Shown one piece after another: positions 8,787 to 16,320 of a stretch of DNA of 64,000 bases. Below the pieces are notes generated by a model that had not been told where the DNA came from, made no database searches, and saw nothing but the letters and a program-made list of their open reading frames with translations. A program made the position numbers and the translations under genes. Origin of the DNA: Candidatus Falkowbacteria bacterium (lineage in GTDB: Bacteria; Patescibacteriota; Patescibacteriia; Patescibacteriales; Patescibacteriaceae); the NCBI GenBank assembly GCA_026396835.1, contig JAPLWA010000004.1, forward strand, positions 496,001 to 560,000, written 5' to 3'. Within the stretch, counting starts at the first letter, position 1; each line of letters opens with the position of its first letter.

Positions 8787-8815
8787 TTGACAAAAATCAA
8801 TATTTATGATATTTT
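8787..8815 (+). promoter_or_regulatory. Sigma-70-type promoter for TPM gene
   Basis: TTGACA (8787-8792) and TATTTT (8810-8815) are separated by 17 bases. The predicted RNA start near 8822 would put the hairpin at 8844-8900 in the leader of the gene starting at 8921. Confidence 0.65.
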
Positions 8816-8843
8816 ATTAAATCGCTTCTTTGAAAAAATGGTC

Positions 8844-8900
8844 ATTAAGTTGATTGTCTGTTGCCTCTTAAAGCAAGCGACTTCGGACAATCAACTTAAT
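8844..8900 (+). promoter_or_regulatory. Long leader hairpin before TPM gene
   Basis: Perfect 15-base arms (ATTAAGTTGATTGTC at 8844-8858 and its complement at 8886-8900) enclose a 27-base loop. It ends 20 bases before the ATG and is not followed by a T-run, so it is not a usual terminator. It could stabilise the mRNA or regulate translation. A similar hairpin precedes the gene at 46457-47221. Confidence 0.5.
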
Positions 8901-8920
8901 TTAAAACCAAAATAAAAAAC

Positions 8921-10912
8921 ATGAAAAAAATCATTGTTGTGTTACTTTGCGTTATTTGCATCGGTCTAAGCGGACAATTATTCGCTCAACCTGACTGTTC
9001 GAAACTTCCTTCTAAACATGTTCCGCCCTTGGCGGTTAATGATTTAGCAGGAATCATAGATCAGAACGTGCAACAATCTCTTGAAAAACAATTGTGTGAC
9101 TATTTTAATCAAACCACAATTGCCTTAGTGGTTGTTACGGTAACAAGTCTTAATGGTCAAGATATAGAATCCTACACTCAAGATTTATTTGACTGTTGGG
9201 GACCTGGCGGTAAAAACAACGCCGGAATTATTTTTCTAATTTCTTTAAAAGACCGTAAAGTAAGAATCCATACTGGTTATGGAATTGAAGGGACACTGAC
9301 AGATGCGGCTTGTAAAAAAGTTATCAGCGATATAACTCCCTTGCTTACAAAGGGAGATTATAGCTCAGGGACTGCTAAGTGCGTTAATGAGATACTCGCT
9401 ATTACCGGTCCGCAAAGTTGGGAACAGCGAATGGAAGCAGAAAAAATTAGAAAAGAAGAAAGAGAAAAAATGCTTGCTCAAAGTAAGGATACGGTTATCT
9501 TCGTATCCGTGATCTTAGTCTTAACTGTTATTATTTTCTTCGGCGTCAGAATGTTACTCAGGAAAATTAAAGTCAGTAAATTGCGCCAAGGAATCAAGCA
9601 AGGAATAAAAGAGCAAGAGAAAGAAATACAGAATGCTCACAAATTAATCAATGAGCTAAAAAATGATTATGAAAAAGCACCTTCATGGGCAAGAAATGAA
9701 GCTAATGAGCATATGAATAGTGCTAACAATAACCTTGAAATAGCTGAAAGATTACTAGTCGACGCTCAGTCTCTCATTATCGAAAATATTAACATGGCTG
9801 ATGACAGACTAATAGAAGCGCGCAGCCTAATTGATAAGGCTGAATATAATTTCAGTAAAACCAACGAGAGCCTGCGTCAAAAAATTGTAACCTTATCTAA
9901 GAAAGCCCCGGTAGTAGCTCAAGATGCTAAAAATGTTTTGTTAAAAAATATTGAGCATACTCAAATCTTAATTAGCCAGGGCTATCTATTTAACGAATTT
10001 CTAATAAGACAAGCCGAGCTTAATATATCTCTTAAAAAGAACATGGAGCATCTTGGCGATATAGAATATGCTCCTGTCATCTGCAGGGAAAGTGAGATTA
10101 TTATGAGAAAGTCGGATGAAATAATTAAGGCAATCGATAAAACTGTACAAATGCAGAAAGAAATCGATAGCAATCTTACAGGTAAAATTAAACAAGCGAC
10201 TGAGTTGCATAAAAAATCGAACGACTTAGAAAAAATTCTTAACAGCTATAAAGAAAAGTATCCTAAGAATGTCTGGCGAGAAACAGCTAATGCTTTCTCT
10301 ATTCTTAAAGAAGCTAGTACACCAGAAAAATTGAACTCGCTACTCGATAGTGTTGCCGAACTTAACAGCATGAAGAATCAGAGATTCAGCTTAGCGGCTA
10401 AAAACTACACCGATTTAACAGAGATGATAGATAGCACCAAGCTTATCTATAGTAAAATAAGCGAAATACAAAATTTACAAGAACGGTCCAGGAAAAACTA
10501 CAATGCAAAATATTCCGAGACCGAAAGCATGGTGGTTAAAGCATTAAACAAAATAAAAGACTCTGATGTTAGTAGCCGAACAAAAAGCGCAGCTAAAAAC
10601 AGCTCTGTACTATTAAGCAAAATTAAAATAGAAGCCGAGGCTTGTCTGGTTGATTGGCTATCACTGGTAAACGAACTCGATACTATTTACCAGCAAGCTG
10701 AAGACGCCTATAACCAAGCGGAGAATGAAATAGAAAAAGCGGAAAAAGAAAGAAAAAAAGAGGCCAAGAAAAAAGCAAAAGAAAGAGAATCTTCTTATTA
10801 CGCAAGCTCAAACTATTCATCTACCAATTCCGACTCTGGCGGCCTTAGCGGCGGCTTCGGTGGCTTTGGTGGCGGCATGAGCGGCGGCGGCGGAGCTTCT
10901 GGCGGTTTCTAA
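8921..10912 (+). CDS. TPM-domain membrane protein with long coiled coil and Gly-rich tail
   Basis: A 663-residue envelope protein. A signal peptide (MKKIIVVLLCVICIGLSGQL, then FAQ) leads into a TPM domain at about 35-165, with PPLAVNDLAGIID, WGPGGKNNAGIIFLISLKDR and VRIHTGYGIEGTLTDA. A membrane segment at about 190-212 is followed by some 400 residues of helical, coiled-coil-like sequence. The C-terminus is Lys/Glu-rich and then Gly-rich (SGGLSGGFGGFGGGMSGGGG). YgcG/TPM proteins share the N-terminal layout and Gly-rich end but lack such a long helical region. TPM domains have been linked to phosphatase activity and photosystem repair; the role here is unknown. It is transcribed alone, with its own promoter and terminator. 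Confidence 0.85.
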   Translation: MKKIIVVLLCVICIGLSGQLFAQPDCSKLPSKHVPPLAVNDLAGIIDQNVQQSLEKQLCDYFNQTTIALVVVTVTSLNGQDIESYTQDLFDCWGPGGKNNAGIIFLISLKDRKVRIHTGYGIEGTLTDAACKKVISDITPLLTKGDYSSGTAKCVNEILAITGPQSWEQRMEAEKIRKEEREKMLAQSKDTVIFVSVILVLTVIIFFGVRMLLRKIKVSKLRQGIKQGIKEQEKEIQNAHKLINELKNDYEKAPSWARNEANEHMNSANNNLEIAERLLVDAQSLIIENINMADDRLIEARSLIDKAEYNFSKTNESLRQKIVTLSKKAPVVAQDAKNVLLKNIEHTQILISQGYLFNEFLIRQAELNISLKKNMEHLGDIEYAPVICRESEIIMRKSDEIIKAIDKTVQMQKEIDSNLTGKIKQATELHKKSNDLEKILNSYKEKYPKNVWRETANAFSILKEASTPEKLNSLLDSVAELNSMKNQRFSLAAKNYTDLTEMIDSTKLIYSKISEIQNLQERSRKNYNAKYSETESMVVKALNKIKDSDVSSRTKSAAKNSSVLLSKIKIEAEACLVDWLSLVNELDTIYQQAEDAYNQAENEIEKAEKERKKEAKKKAKERESSYYASSNYSSTNSDSGGLSGGFGGFGGGMSGGGGASGGF

Positions 10913-10939
10913 AAGAACATTAAACAAAAGCACATGAAT

Positions 10940-10970
10940 AAACCCCTGAGATAAACTTCAGGGGTTTTTA
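10940..10970 (+). terminator. Rho-independent terminator after TPM gene
   Basis: AAACCCCTGA pairs with TCAGGGGTTT and a T-run follows. A-rich sequence on the other side lets it also serve the leftward gene that ends at 11001. Confidence 0.85.
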
Positions 10971-11000
10971 ATTTTTTCAGGAAAATATACATTTTTAATT

Positions 11001-12782
11001 TTACATTTTTCTACTACCTAAAATATAATCTTTATCAACAGAGCCCTTTATCTGAAATTCCGGCTTAAATGGCATGACAATATTATTGTCTAACAACTTC
11101 TTAATCCACTGAGGGAAGGGTTCTAAATCTACTAAGTGTTCAAAATTATAAATTCCATTATTAACACACTCCTCAATCGCAGCTTCATAATCCCCTTCGT
11201 ATTTATTAGCTAATAATAAAGCACTAGAATAATCAATGAAGTATTCAACATAGTCATTAAACTCTAAAACATGACGAGCATAAAAACTTCTATTACTTAT
11301 CGTGCTTACTGCATTATCATATAAGGCCACTCTAGTCTGAGACTGAATTTCGGGATTTTTCATGTCAAATTCATAAACAAAATCTCGTCCTGCTAGGAAA
11401 CTATCTGATTTTTTATTATGAGAGCTAAAAGCAAAAACTCGATTAAGCTTACCTAGCTCTTTATCGTTATTAAGGTGAGCTGAATTAACTTCGGAATTAT
11501 TATTACTAAGCTCTGCTTGAGTAGACTGAGGGTTTATTTTATCAATTTGAGATCCTCCAAAATGATAAACTGTTTCAAAAAATTTATGAGCAAAACTGCG
11601 AATAGTCTTGCGCATAGTTTCAAAATCATCCAGCGATATTTTCTCGTTCTTTAAAAAAACTAATATTACTTCACGTAATAAATCTAGGTTTTCTTTTGAT
11701 ACTTCAGGCGAGCCTTGCTCTAAATATGAATCAAGAGTTTTAACTTCATCTATTTTTGAAAAACTTCCGCCTAAGGCTGTACATATTTCCTCGATATTTA
11801 AATTGAGCGCTTCGGCATCATTATATAACCACATCTTGCCGCGAATAATTTTACCCTGAAATTTACTACCTAAGGTGGCTTTAATTTCCTGCTCAGCTAA
11901 ATCTTTATCTTTCAAAGTAACGGCAAAACTTTTTTGAGGAGTAAAATTTATTATTCCATCATGCCTAACATAAGCTGCCGACGAACCTGTTTTTAGCTCA
12001 TTATTCTGGTTAATAAGAACGCTACCATACTTAGTTTCAACTACCTTACCTTCCTTTTCCATCTTATCAAGCACAGCCATTGATTCATCAACTATTCCCT
12101 GTTGTTTCTTGGCCGCGTCTACTAAATCATATTGAGCAAACTCTTCCAGAGAAAGCTCGTCTGTTGCAGACTCATGATCTTTAAAATACTTTAAGATTGT
12201 TTCAAAAGTTAAGTCTCTTTGCAGGCCTAATATAGTTTTACCACTTTTTAAAAATTCAACTGCCGGCAATCTTCTGTTATCTATATCAGTTACAAATTTA
12301 ACTAGACGATCCATTGCCTCGGTCTTTTCAATAATTCCTAAATCAGACATCGCGCTATAAACTACTTCGGTTATTGAAGTCACATCTTTAGTATTCGGAT
12401 CATGATGATCAAAAAAAGCAGTGTCAGTTGCTTCGTCATAAACTGCACCAAATTTATCACCGGTATCAAGATTGATTGCTCCTGCCAAGAATTCACCTGG
12501 TTTAACATATTTTAGATTACTTACATCTACTCCGCAGGAATCTAGCAAGCTTAAAGCTGAGCGACCATCTAAATCAGTAAATGGTCTTAAAACTTGTTTC
12601 CCTTCTTTAGGGTCAAATTGCAAAACACCTGAAACAGCAAACTCTTTCCAAAGTTCTTTGGTTTTTTGGCTGAACTTTTCATTACCCTCTGCTTCAGTCA
12701 TGGCATTCAATTCTTCCCAGGAAGATATCTTGCCTAAAGTAATTTCAGCAGCAGATCTGGAATATTCTAAATTACTCTTCAT
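11001..12782 (-). CDS. DHH-like phosphoesterase-related protein
   Basis: A 593-residue cytosolic protein. Residues 69-73 (TDLDG) and 124-128 (FDHHD) resemble the first metal motif and the DHH motif of DHH-family phosphoesterases. KFVTDIDNRRLP near residue 165 may supply another acidic site. Residues 240-340 contain a plausible substrate-binding subdomain (GSSAAYVRHDGIINFTPQ). The C-terminal 250 residues are unlike any domain I know. Known DHH proteins cleave nanoRNA, c-di-AMP or pyrophosphate; the substrate here is open. The gene lies 21 nt downstream of a glycosyltransferase. The call rests on two short motifs. Confidence 0.5.
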   Translation of the reverse strand: MKSNLEYSRSAAEITLGKISSWEELNAMTEAEGNEKFSQKTKELWKEFAVSGVLQFDPKEGKQVLRPFTDLDGRSALSLLDSCGVDVSNLKYVKPGEFLAGAINLDTGDKFGAVYDEATDTAFFDHHDPNTKDVTSITEVVYSAMSDLGIIEKTEAMDRLVKFVTDIDNRRLPAVEFLKSGKTILGLQRDLTFETILKYFKDHESATDELSLEEFAQYDLVDAAKKQQGIVDESMAVLDKMEKEGKVVETKYGSVLINQNNELKTGSSAAYVRHDGIINFTPQKSFAVTLKDKDLAEQEIKATLGSKFQGKIIRGKMWLYNDAEALNLNIEEICTALGGSFSKIDEVKTLDSYLEQGSPEVSKENLDLLREVILVFLKNEKISLDDFETMRKTIRSFAHKFFETVYHFGGSQIDKINPQSTQAELSNNNSEVNSAHLNNDKELGKLNRVFAFSSHNKKSDSFLAGRDFVYEFDMKNPEIQSQTRVALYDNAVSTISNRSFYARHVLEFNDYVEYFIDYSSALLLANKYEGDYEAAIEECVNNGIYNFEHLVDLEPFPQWIKKLLDNNIVMPFKPEFQIKGSVDKDYILGSRKM

Positions 12783-12803
12783 ATTTTTATAAACTAAATC
12801 AAT

Positions 12804-13913
12804 TTAGCTACGGCTGAATCTAATTCCATTAATTAATTTTTCAATATTATCAATCAATTCCTTGCCGTTTTCCATCTCAATAATTTTGTTTTCATATTCC
12901 TTTAAAAGCTCGGGTGTAATAACTTGTCCTTTTACTTCAAGTGGTTTTGATAAATCAATTTGATCAAACACCTTCTTAAAAGACGCCGGGGTTCTATCAG
13001 AATCTCTAAGCGAGGTAACTACTTTTAATTCTTCTTTCATGCCTATAACTTTTTTATGATTATTATTTGCATAGTCTGATAAATCTTTTCCAAACCGAGG
13101 ATCCTCACCGGAGCTTGCATCAATTAATCCTCCAATCACTGCTGTTTCAAAACTTTTACTTATCATATTGGCGCCTGAAAAAGTTGTTTTCAACAAACCC
13201 GATTCTATCTTTCCTTTCTTTAAACTTCGATTAAAAAGTTCCCATTTTTTAAGCATAAGAAAGCGATTGATTTTCTCTTGTTGCTCTAATTTTTTATCAG
13301 GATCTTTTAAGTCTAAATCAACCTCATATACGAGCCCGCCAGCAATTCCAATAACATCTGGTGATTCTTTAAAAATGTTTTGCACTTTTATCAAATAGTC
13401 TGGATCATCAAAATGCGTATCAGCATCCGTCTGAATTAAAATTCCGTTTTTATTGTTTTCGTAGAATCGTTTACTAGCTTCCGCAACTCCTCTATTACGA
13501 GCCTTTCCGACATTACAATCTTCTATTTCATGACCTTTTGAACTTTTATCAATAACATAAACCGGAAGATCTTCAATCGAGCGCAGCATGTTTATAGTTT
13601 CCAAATTTTTTGCACGTATTAATTCATCGCCTAGATCTTCAGAAATTAAATCATTATTAACAACATAAAGAATTTCATACTTTGTTGAATCTATTGATTG
13701 TTTTCTAAAAGAATCAATTTGTTTTTCTAATCGTTCATTATCTTCATTATAAACTGGTACAACGATAGAAAACTCACAATCTTGATTTTGAGGCGAGCTG
13801 ATTCTTTCTTCGTTATTTAATTTAGAGTCCCAATATTCATTTGATTTCTTCAATTTTTCAATATCAGAAAATTCTTTATTCTCGTTATTTAGACTGATGA
13901 TAATTTCTTTCAT
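12804..13913 (-). CDS. Family 2-type glycosyltransferase (GT-A fold)
   Basis: A 369-residue enzyme. After a 45-residue N-terminal extension it shows FSIVVPVYNEDNERLEKQID (nucleotide-sugar-binding start of GT-A), then KARNRGVAEA and the DxD-type metal site LIQTDADTHFDDPDYL. GANMISKSFETAVIGG and SSGEDPRFGKDL follow as acceptor-site elements. No membrane segment is visible, so it is cytosolic or peripheral. Donor and acceptor are unknown; a surface-glycan role is the usual family role. It is adjacent to the DHH-like gene and a SET protein. Confidence 0.8.
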   Translation of the reverse strand: MKEIIISLNNENKEFSDIEKLKKSNEYWDSKLNNEERISSPQNQDCEFSIVVPVYNEDNERLEKQIDSFRKQSIDSTKYEILYVVNNDLISEDLGDELIRAKNLETINMLRSIEDLPVYVIDKSSKGHEIEDCNVGKARNRGVAEASKRFYENNKNGILIQTDADTHFDDPDYLIKVQNIFKESPDVIGIAGGLVYEVDLDLKDPDKKLEQQEKINRFLMLKKWELFNRSLKKGKIESGLLKTTFSGANMISKSFETAVIGGLIDASSGEDPRFGKDLSDYANNNHKKVIGMKEELKVVTSLRDSDRTPASFKKVFDQIDLSKPLEVKGQVITPELLKEYENKIIEMENGKELIDNIEKLINGIRFSRS

Positions 13914-13951
13914 AGTATACGCTAAGGCTACTTAATGTTATCGAAAATAAT

Positions 13952-14347
13952 TTAGCTAATAACACCCCTTCTCTTTAAATCACCTTCTGACTCAAATTCA
14001 AGATAATTCTGAGTTAATTCCTCTCCTGCTTTTACATCTTTAACTGCGACCAAATATGCATCACTATGGTTAGGATCCTGAGCGACTGTTCTATTGGTAG
14101 AATGATTAATAAAATGCGACACATCAAAATCTACATGCCATTTTTGAGTTGGTTCATCAAAAAAACCCCACCATCTGATTTCTGCTTTTTCTTTTTCGTC
14201 TAGAGAATCAAATTGTTCCTGAGTAATATTTACATCCAGCGCGGGACTAGGCGTATATATAAGCGCTCCTTTAATAATATCTTCGGCCGCAAAAAGACCT
14301 ATGCCATGCAGACTAGATTTATCAAGTCTATATTTAATATGTATCAT
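13952..14347 (-). CDS. SET-domain protein (putative protein lysine methyltransferase)
   Basis: A compact 131-residue SET domain. The hallmarks are LHGIGLFAAEDIIKGALI at the N-terminus, SHFINHSTNRT (the NHS cofactor and active-site motif) and AGEELTQNYLEFE with the catalytic-region Tyr. The length is that of a stand-alone SET core without post-SET cysteines. SET enzymes use S-adenosylmethionine to methylate lysine. In bacteria without histones the targets may be DNA-binding, ribosomal or pilus proteins. Neighbours give no clear substrate. A SAM synthase is encoded 7.5 kb away at 21702-22880. Confidence 0.85.
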   Translation of the reverse strand: MIHIKYRLDKSSLHGIGLFAAEDIIKGALIYTPSPALDVNITQEQFDSLDEKEKAEIRWWGFFDEPTQKWHVDFDVSHFINHSTNRTVAQDPNHSDAYLVAVKDVKAGEELTQNYLEFESEGDLKRRGVIS

Positions 14348-14357
14348 AAATTTATTT

Positions 14358-14396
14358 GCTGACTACCCTGAGCAAGAACCATAATCGGTAAAGCCC
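14358..14396. repeat. Direct repeat B, copy 1
   Basis: 39 bases beginning GCTGACTACCCTGAGCAAGA match 14884-14922 with about four differences. The two copies bracket the YunG-like gene. Confidence 0.75.
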
Positions 14397-14426
14397 AGCA
14401 AGGCTATTAATAAAACTTTTGCCTTA

Positions 14427-14810
14427 TTATTTTGATGATCCTTGGGCACTAATGAATCTTTCTTTAAGTAAATCAAATCTTCTTAACGTATCCGGGTAAT
14501 TCAATATTGAATCGCGAGAAGATATGGTTCCTGTTAAATCTTTGTAAGATAAATCATCGTACTGCTCTGCGGTAAAATCTATATCCTTATTATCAATTTT
14601 GTTCCAAATATGAGATTTAATATATGGATATTTAGTATTACCACTTATTGAACCTTTTACTAATTCTCCTCCAAATATTTCTTGTGCTAAAAGAGAAACA
14701 ACTGCACAATGACCCCATAGTGGGTTATCCAAATTCCATCCATTGGGATCAAAAGATGTTTCATCACTTGCCACTTCTTTTATAATTCTTAAAAATTCTT
14801 CTTGGTTCAT
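14427..14810 (-). CDS. YunG-like small protein
   Basis: A protein of about 127 residues starting MNQEEFLRIIKEVASDE. The core NPLWGHCAVVSLLAQEIFGG and SHIWNKIDNKDIDFTAEQY matches the pattern I associate with the YunG family (Cys near the N-terminus, then a His-Trp-Asn motif, then Asp-Phe-Thr). The Cys/His pair suggests a papain-like or transglutaminase-like arrangement, but no activity is established. The frame is open further upstream to 14924, but that extension is encoded by repeats A and B, so the Met at 14810 is preferred. Flanking repeats suggest a transferable single-gene unit. Confidence 0.65.
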   Translation of the reverse strand: MNQEEFLRIIKEVASDETSFDPNGWNLDNPLWGHCAVVSLLAQEIFGGELVKGSISGNTKYPYIKSHIWNKIDNKDIDFTAEQYDDLSYKDLTGTISSRDSILNYPDTLRRFDLLKERFISAQGSSK

Positions 14811-14829
14811 ATTTAATGACGTATCTCGT

Positions 14830-14922
14830 GCTAACTCAACTTGACTTGCAAATCCGGAGCCCGCCCTGAGCGGGCGAAAGATTGCTGACCACCCTGAGCA
14901 AGAACCATAATCGGTCAGGCCC
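14830..14922. repeat. Composite repeat A (14830-14888) plus B copy 2 (14884-14922)
   Basis: The A part (59 bases) is repeated at 15464-15522 with about four substitutions. It contains a CGCCCGCTCAGGGCG-type hairpin when read on the minus strand. The B part is repeated at 14358-14396. Both A copies end about 20 bases upstream of a start codon (YunG-like and NUDIX genes), so A may be a shared leader. Confidence 0.75.
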
Positions 14923-14976
14923 ATTAAGGTATTTTTTAATATTTATATTCTACCATAACGACGCCTTTTGAGCTTA

Positions 14977-15441
14977 TTATTGATTTTTAAGATTAGTACG
15001 CTCTCCTATTTCCCTGAGATAATCAAGAACTTTCTCTTGTTGTCTCCCTATTGCATCACTTAACTTTAAATATTCACTAAGTATCATTAAAAAAAATTCC
15101 TGACCCTCGTCTCCAAAAACAATATCACTTTCTTTTATATTTAATGGTTTGGTTACAATAAAATATGCTTCTTTGGTTGGATCTATGAAACTCATATACT
15201 GCTTGCCATATTCAATATCATTTTGATCAACTACCAATCCAAACTCCTCCTTCACTTCTCTACTGAAAGTATCAAAAGGAGATTCATTATTTTCCTTACC
15301 GCCTCCGGGCAAATCAATACATAATGGGAAATTACTCGTCTTATTGTCTCTTCTGTATACAAGTATTTTTTTACCAATAAAAACAAGTCCTTTAACACCA
15401 TGGAAATTTATATTAATATCAAAAATTCTTTGATCAATCAT
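14977..15441 (-). CDS. NUDIX hydrolase
   Basis: A 154-residue hydrolase of nucleoside-diphosphate-linked substrates. The NUDIX box is clear: GGGKENNESPFDTFSREVKE followed by EFGL, containing the metal-binding REVKEE. N-terminal strands VKGLVFIGKKILVYRRDNKT form the usual sheet. The substrate could be an oxidised nucleotide, a sugar nucleotide or a capped end; sequence does not tell. It starts at MIDQRIF, 22 bases after repeat A copy 2. It is preceded by a stretch of more than 200 nt without genes, so it is probably transcribed separately from the MBL gene. Confidence 0.9.
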   Translation of the reverse strand: MIDQRIFDININFHGVKGLVFIGKKILVYRRDNKTSNFPLCIDLPGGGKENNESPFDTFSREVKEEFGLVVDQNDIEYGKQYMSFIDPTKEAYFIVTKPLNIKESDIVFGDEGQEFFLMILSEYLKLSDAIGRQQEKVLDYLREIGERTNLKNQ

Positions 15442-15463
15442 GGTTTTATTAAATACTTTTTGT

Positions 15464-15522
15464 GCTAGCTCAACTTGACTTGCAATTCCGGAGCACGCCC
15501 TGAGCGGGCGAAAGATTGCTGA
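15464..15522. repeat. Repeat A, copy 2, with adjacent small hairpin
   Basis: 59 bases nearly identical to 14830-14888. Directly beside it CTCGGTT/AACCGAG (15527-15543) forms a 7-base stem. The remainder of the gap to 15650 shows no gene, only short direct repeats of an ATTAGACA motif. Confidence 0.75.
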
Positions 15523-15650
15523 ACACCTCGGTTTAGAACCGAGATTATATTAACATTATAAGGGGTTTTTGAAAGCTTGGCAAATAGGTTGTTTAACCCT
15601 CCTCAGACGAAGCAAAATTAGACAAATTAGACACTGCCTATGTTATAAGT

Positions 15651-16316
15651 TTAAAACTCATAAAACACAGCTTCTTCAGATGGTTTCTTGCCATTAATAA
15701 TAGCCCCCGAATGACCAGGTATTATAATATCAAAATTATACACAATCTCTTTTTTCGTTTTAATTAATGCGGAAACACTGAACGGCACAACATCAAAAGA
15801 TGTAATATTTTTGTAATCTTTATAGGTTTTGATTGCGTCTCCTGCCACTATACAATGTTTATTCTTCATTTTAAAAATTAAAGAAGAATGCCCTGAAGTG
15901 TGGCCTATGGTCTCTATGGCAGAAACATTTTTTGAAATATTAAATTCACCATTAAATAAAACTAAATTTTTTGAGGAAACTATGTTTTTAAAATATTTGA
16001 ATGTATATACATCTTCCTTCTTAATTTTATCTAAACATAGGAATTCTTTTTCATTAAGATATATCTTAATACCCTTCTTTACAAATAAATCAATATTCAA
16101 ACAATGATCATAATGTAAATGCGAGATAAAAACCTTATTTATTTTATATTTTTTTAACGTGTCAATAATTTTTTCTCTTACTGCATAGTGTCCAACATCA
16201 AAAAGAATAACATCCTTACCATCCTTAATTAAAGAAATTGAGCAGTAACCAATTCCACCAAATTTTGTTTTTAACGGAATGCCAGGAATAATAACTTTTA
16301 CTATAGGTTGTGACAT
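15651..16316 (-). CDS. Metallo-beta-lactamase-fold hydrolase
   Basis: The start is taken at the Met at 16316 (MSQPIVKVIIPG), because the longer frame to 16379 would overlap the upstream gene's end. The protein is 221 residues. The metal signature is ISHLHYDHCLN (HxHxDH), followed by TIGHTSGHSSLIF and VAGDAIK, with the last His in IIPGHSG. These residues form a two-metal site used for hydrolysis of lactones, thioesters, phosphodiesters and similar bonds. As the last gene of an operon with AroE and a dehydrogenase fusion, a lactonase-like step is possible. That is inference. Confidence 0.8.
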   Translation of the reverse strand: MSQPIVKVIIPGIPLKTKFGGIGYCSISLIKDGKDVILFDVGHYAVREKIIDTLKKYKINKVFISHLHYDHCLNIDLFVKKGIKIYLNEKEFLCLDKIKKEDVYTFKYFKNIVSSKNLVLFNGEFNISKNVSAIETIGHTSGHSSLIFKMKNKHCIVAGDAIKTYKDYKNITSFDVVPFSVSALIKTKKEIVYNFDIIIPGHSGAIINGKKPSEEAVFYEF

Positions 16317-16320
16317 ATCA

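Noticed and set aside
14811-14924. N-terminal extension of the YunG-like protein
   Set aside because: The extra 38 codons are encoded by repeats A and B and show no domain-like sequence. The Met at 14810 gives the normal start.
14358-15522. Integron cassette array with attC sites
   Set aside because: An RYYYAAC-like motif occurs in repeat A, but no matching GTTRRRY partner lies at the other end and no integrase is present.
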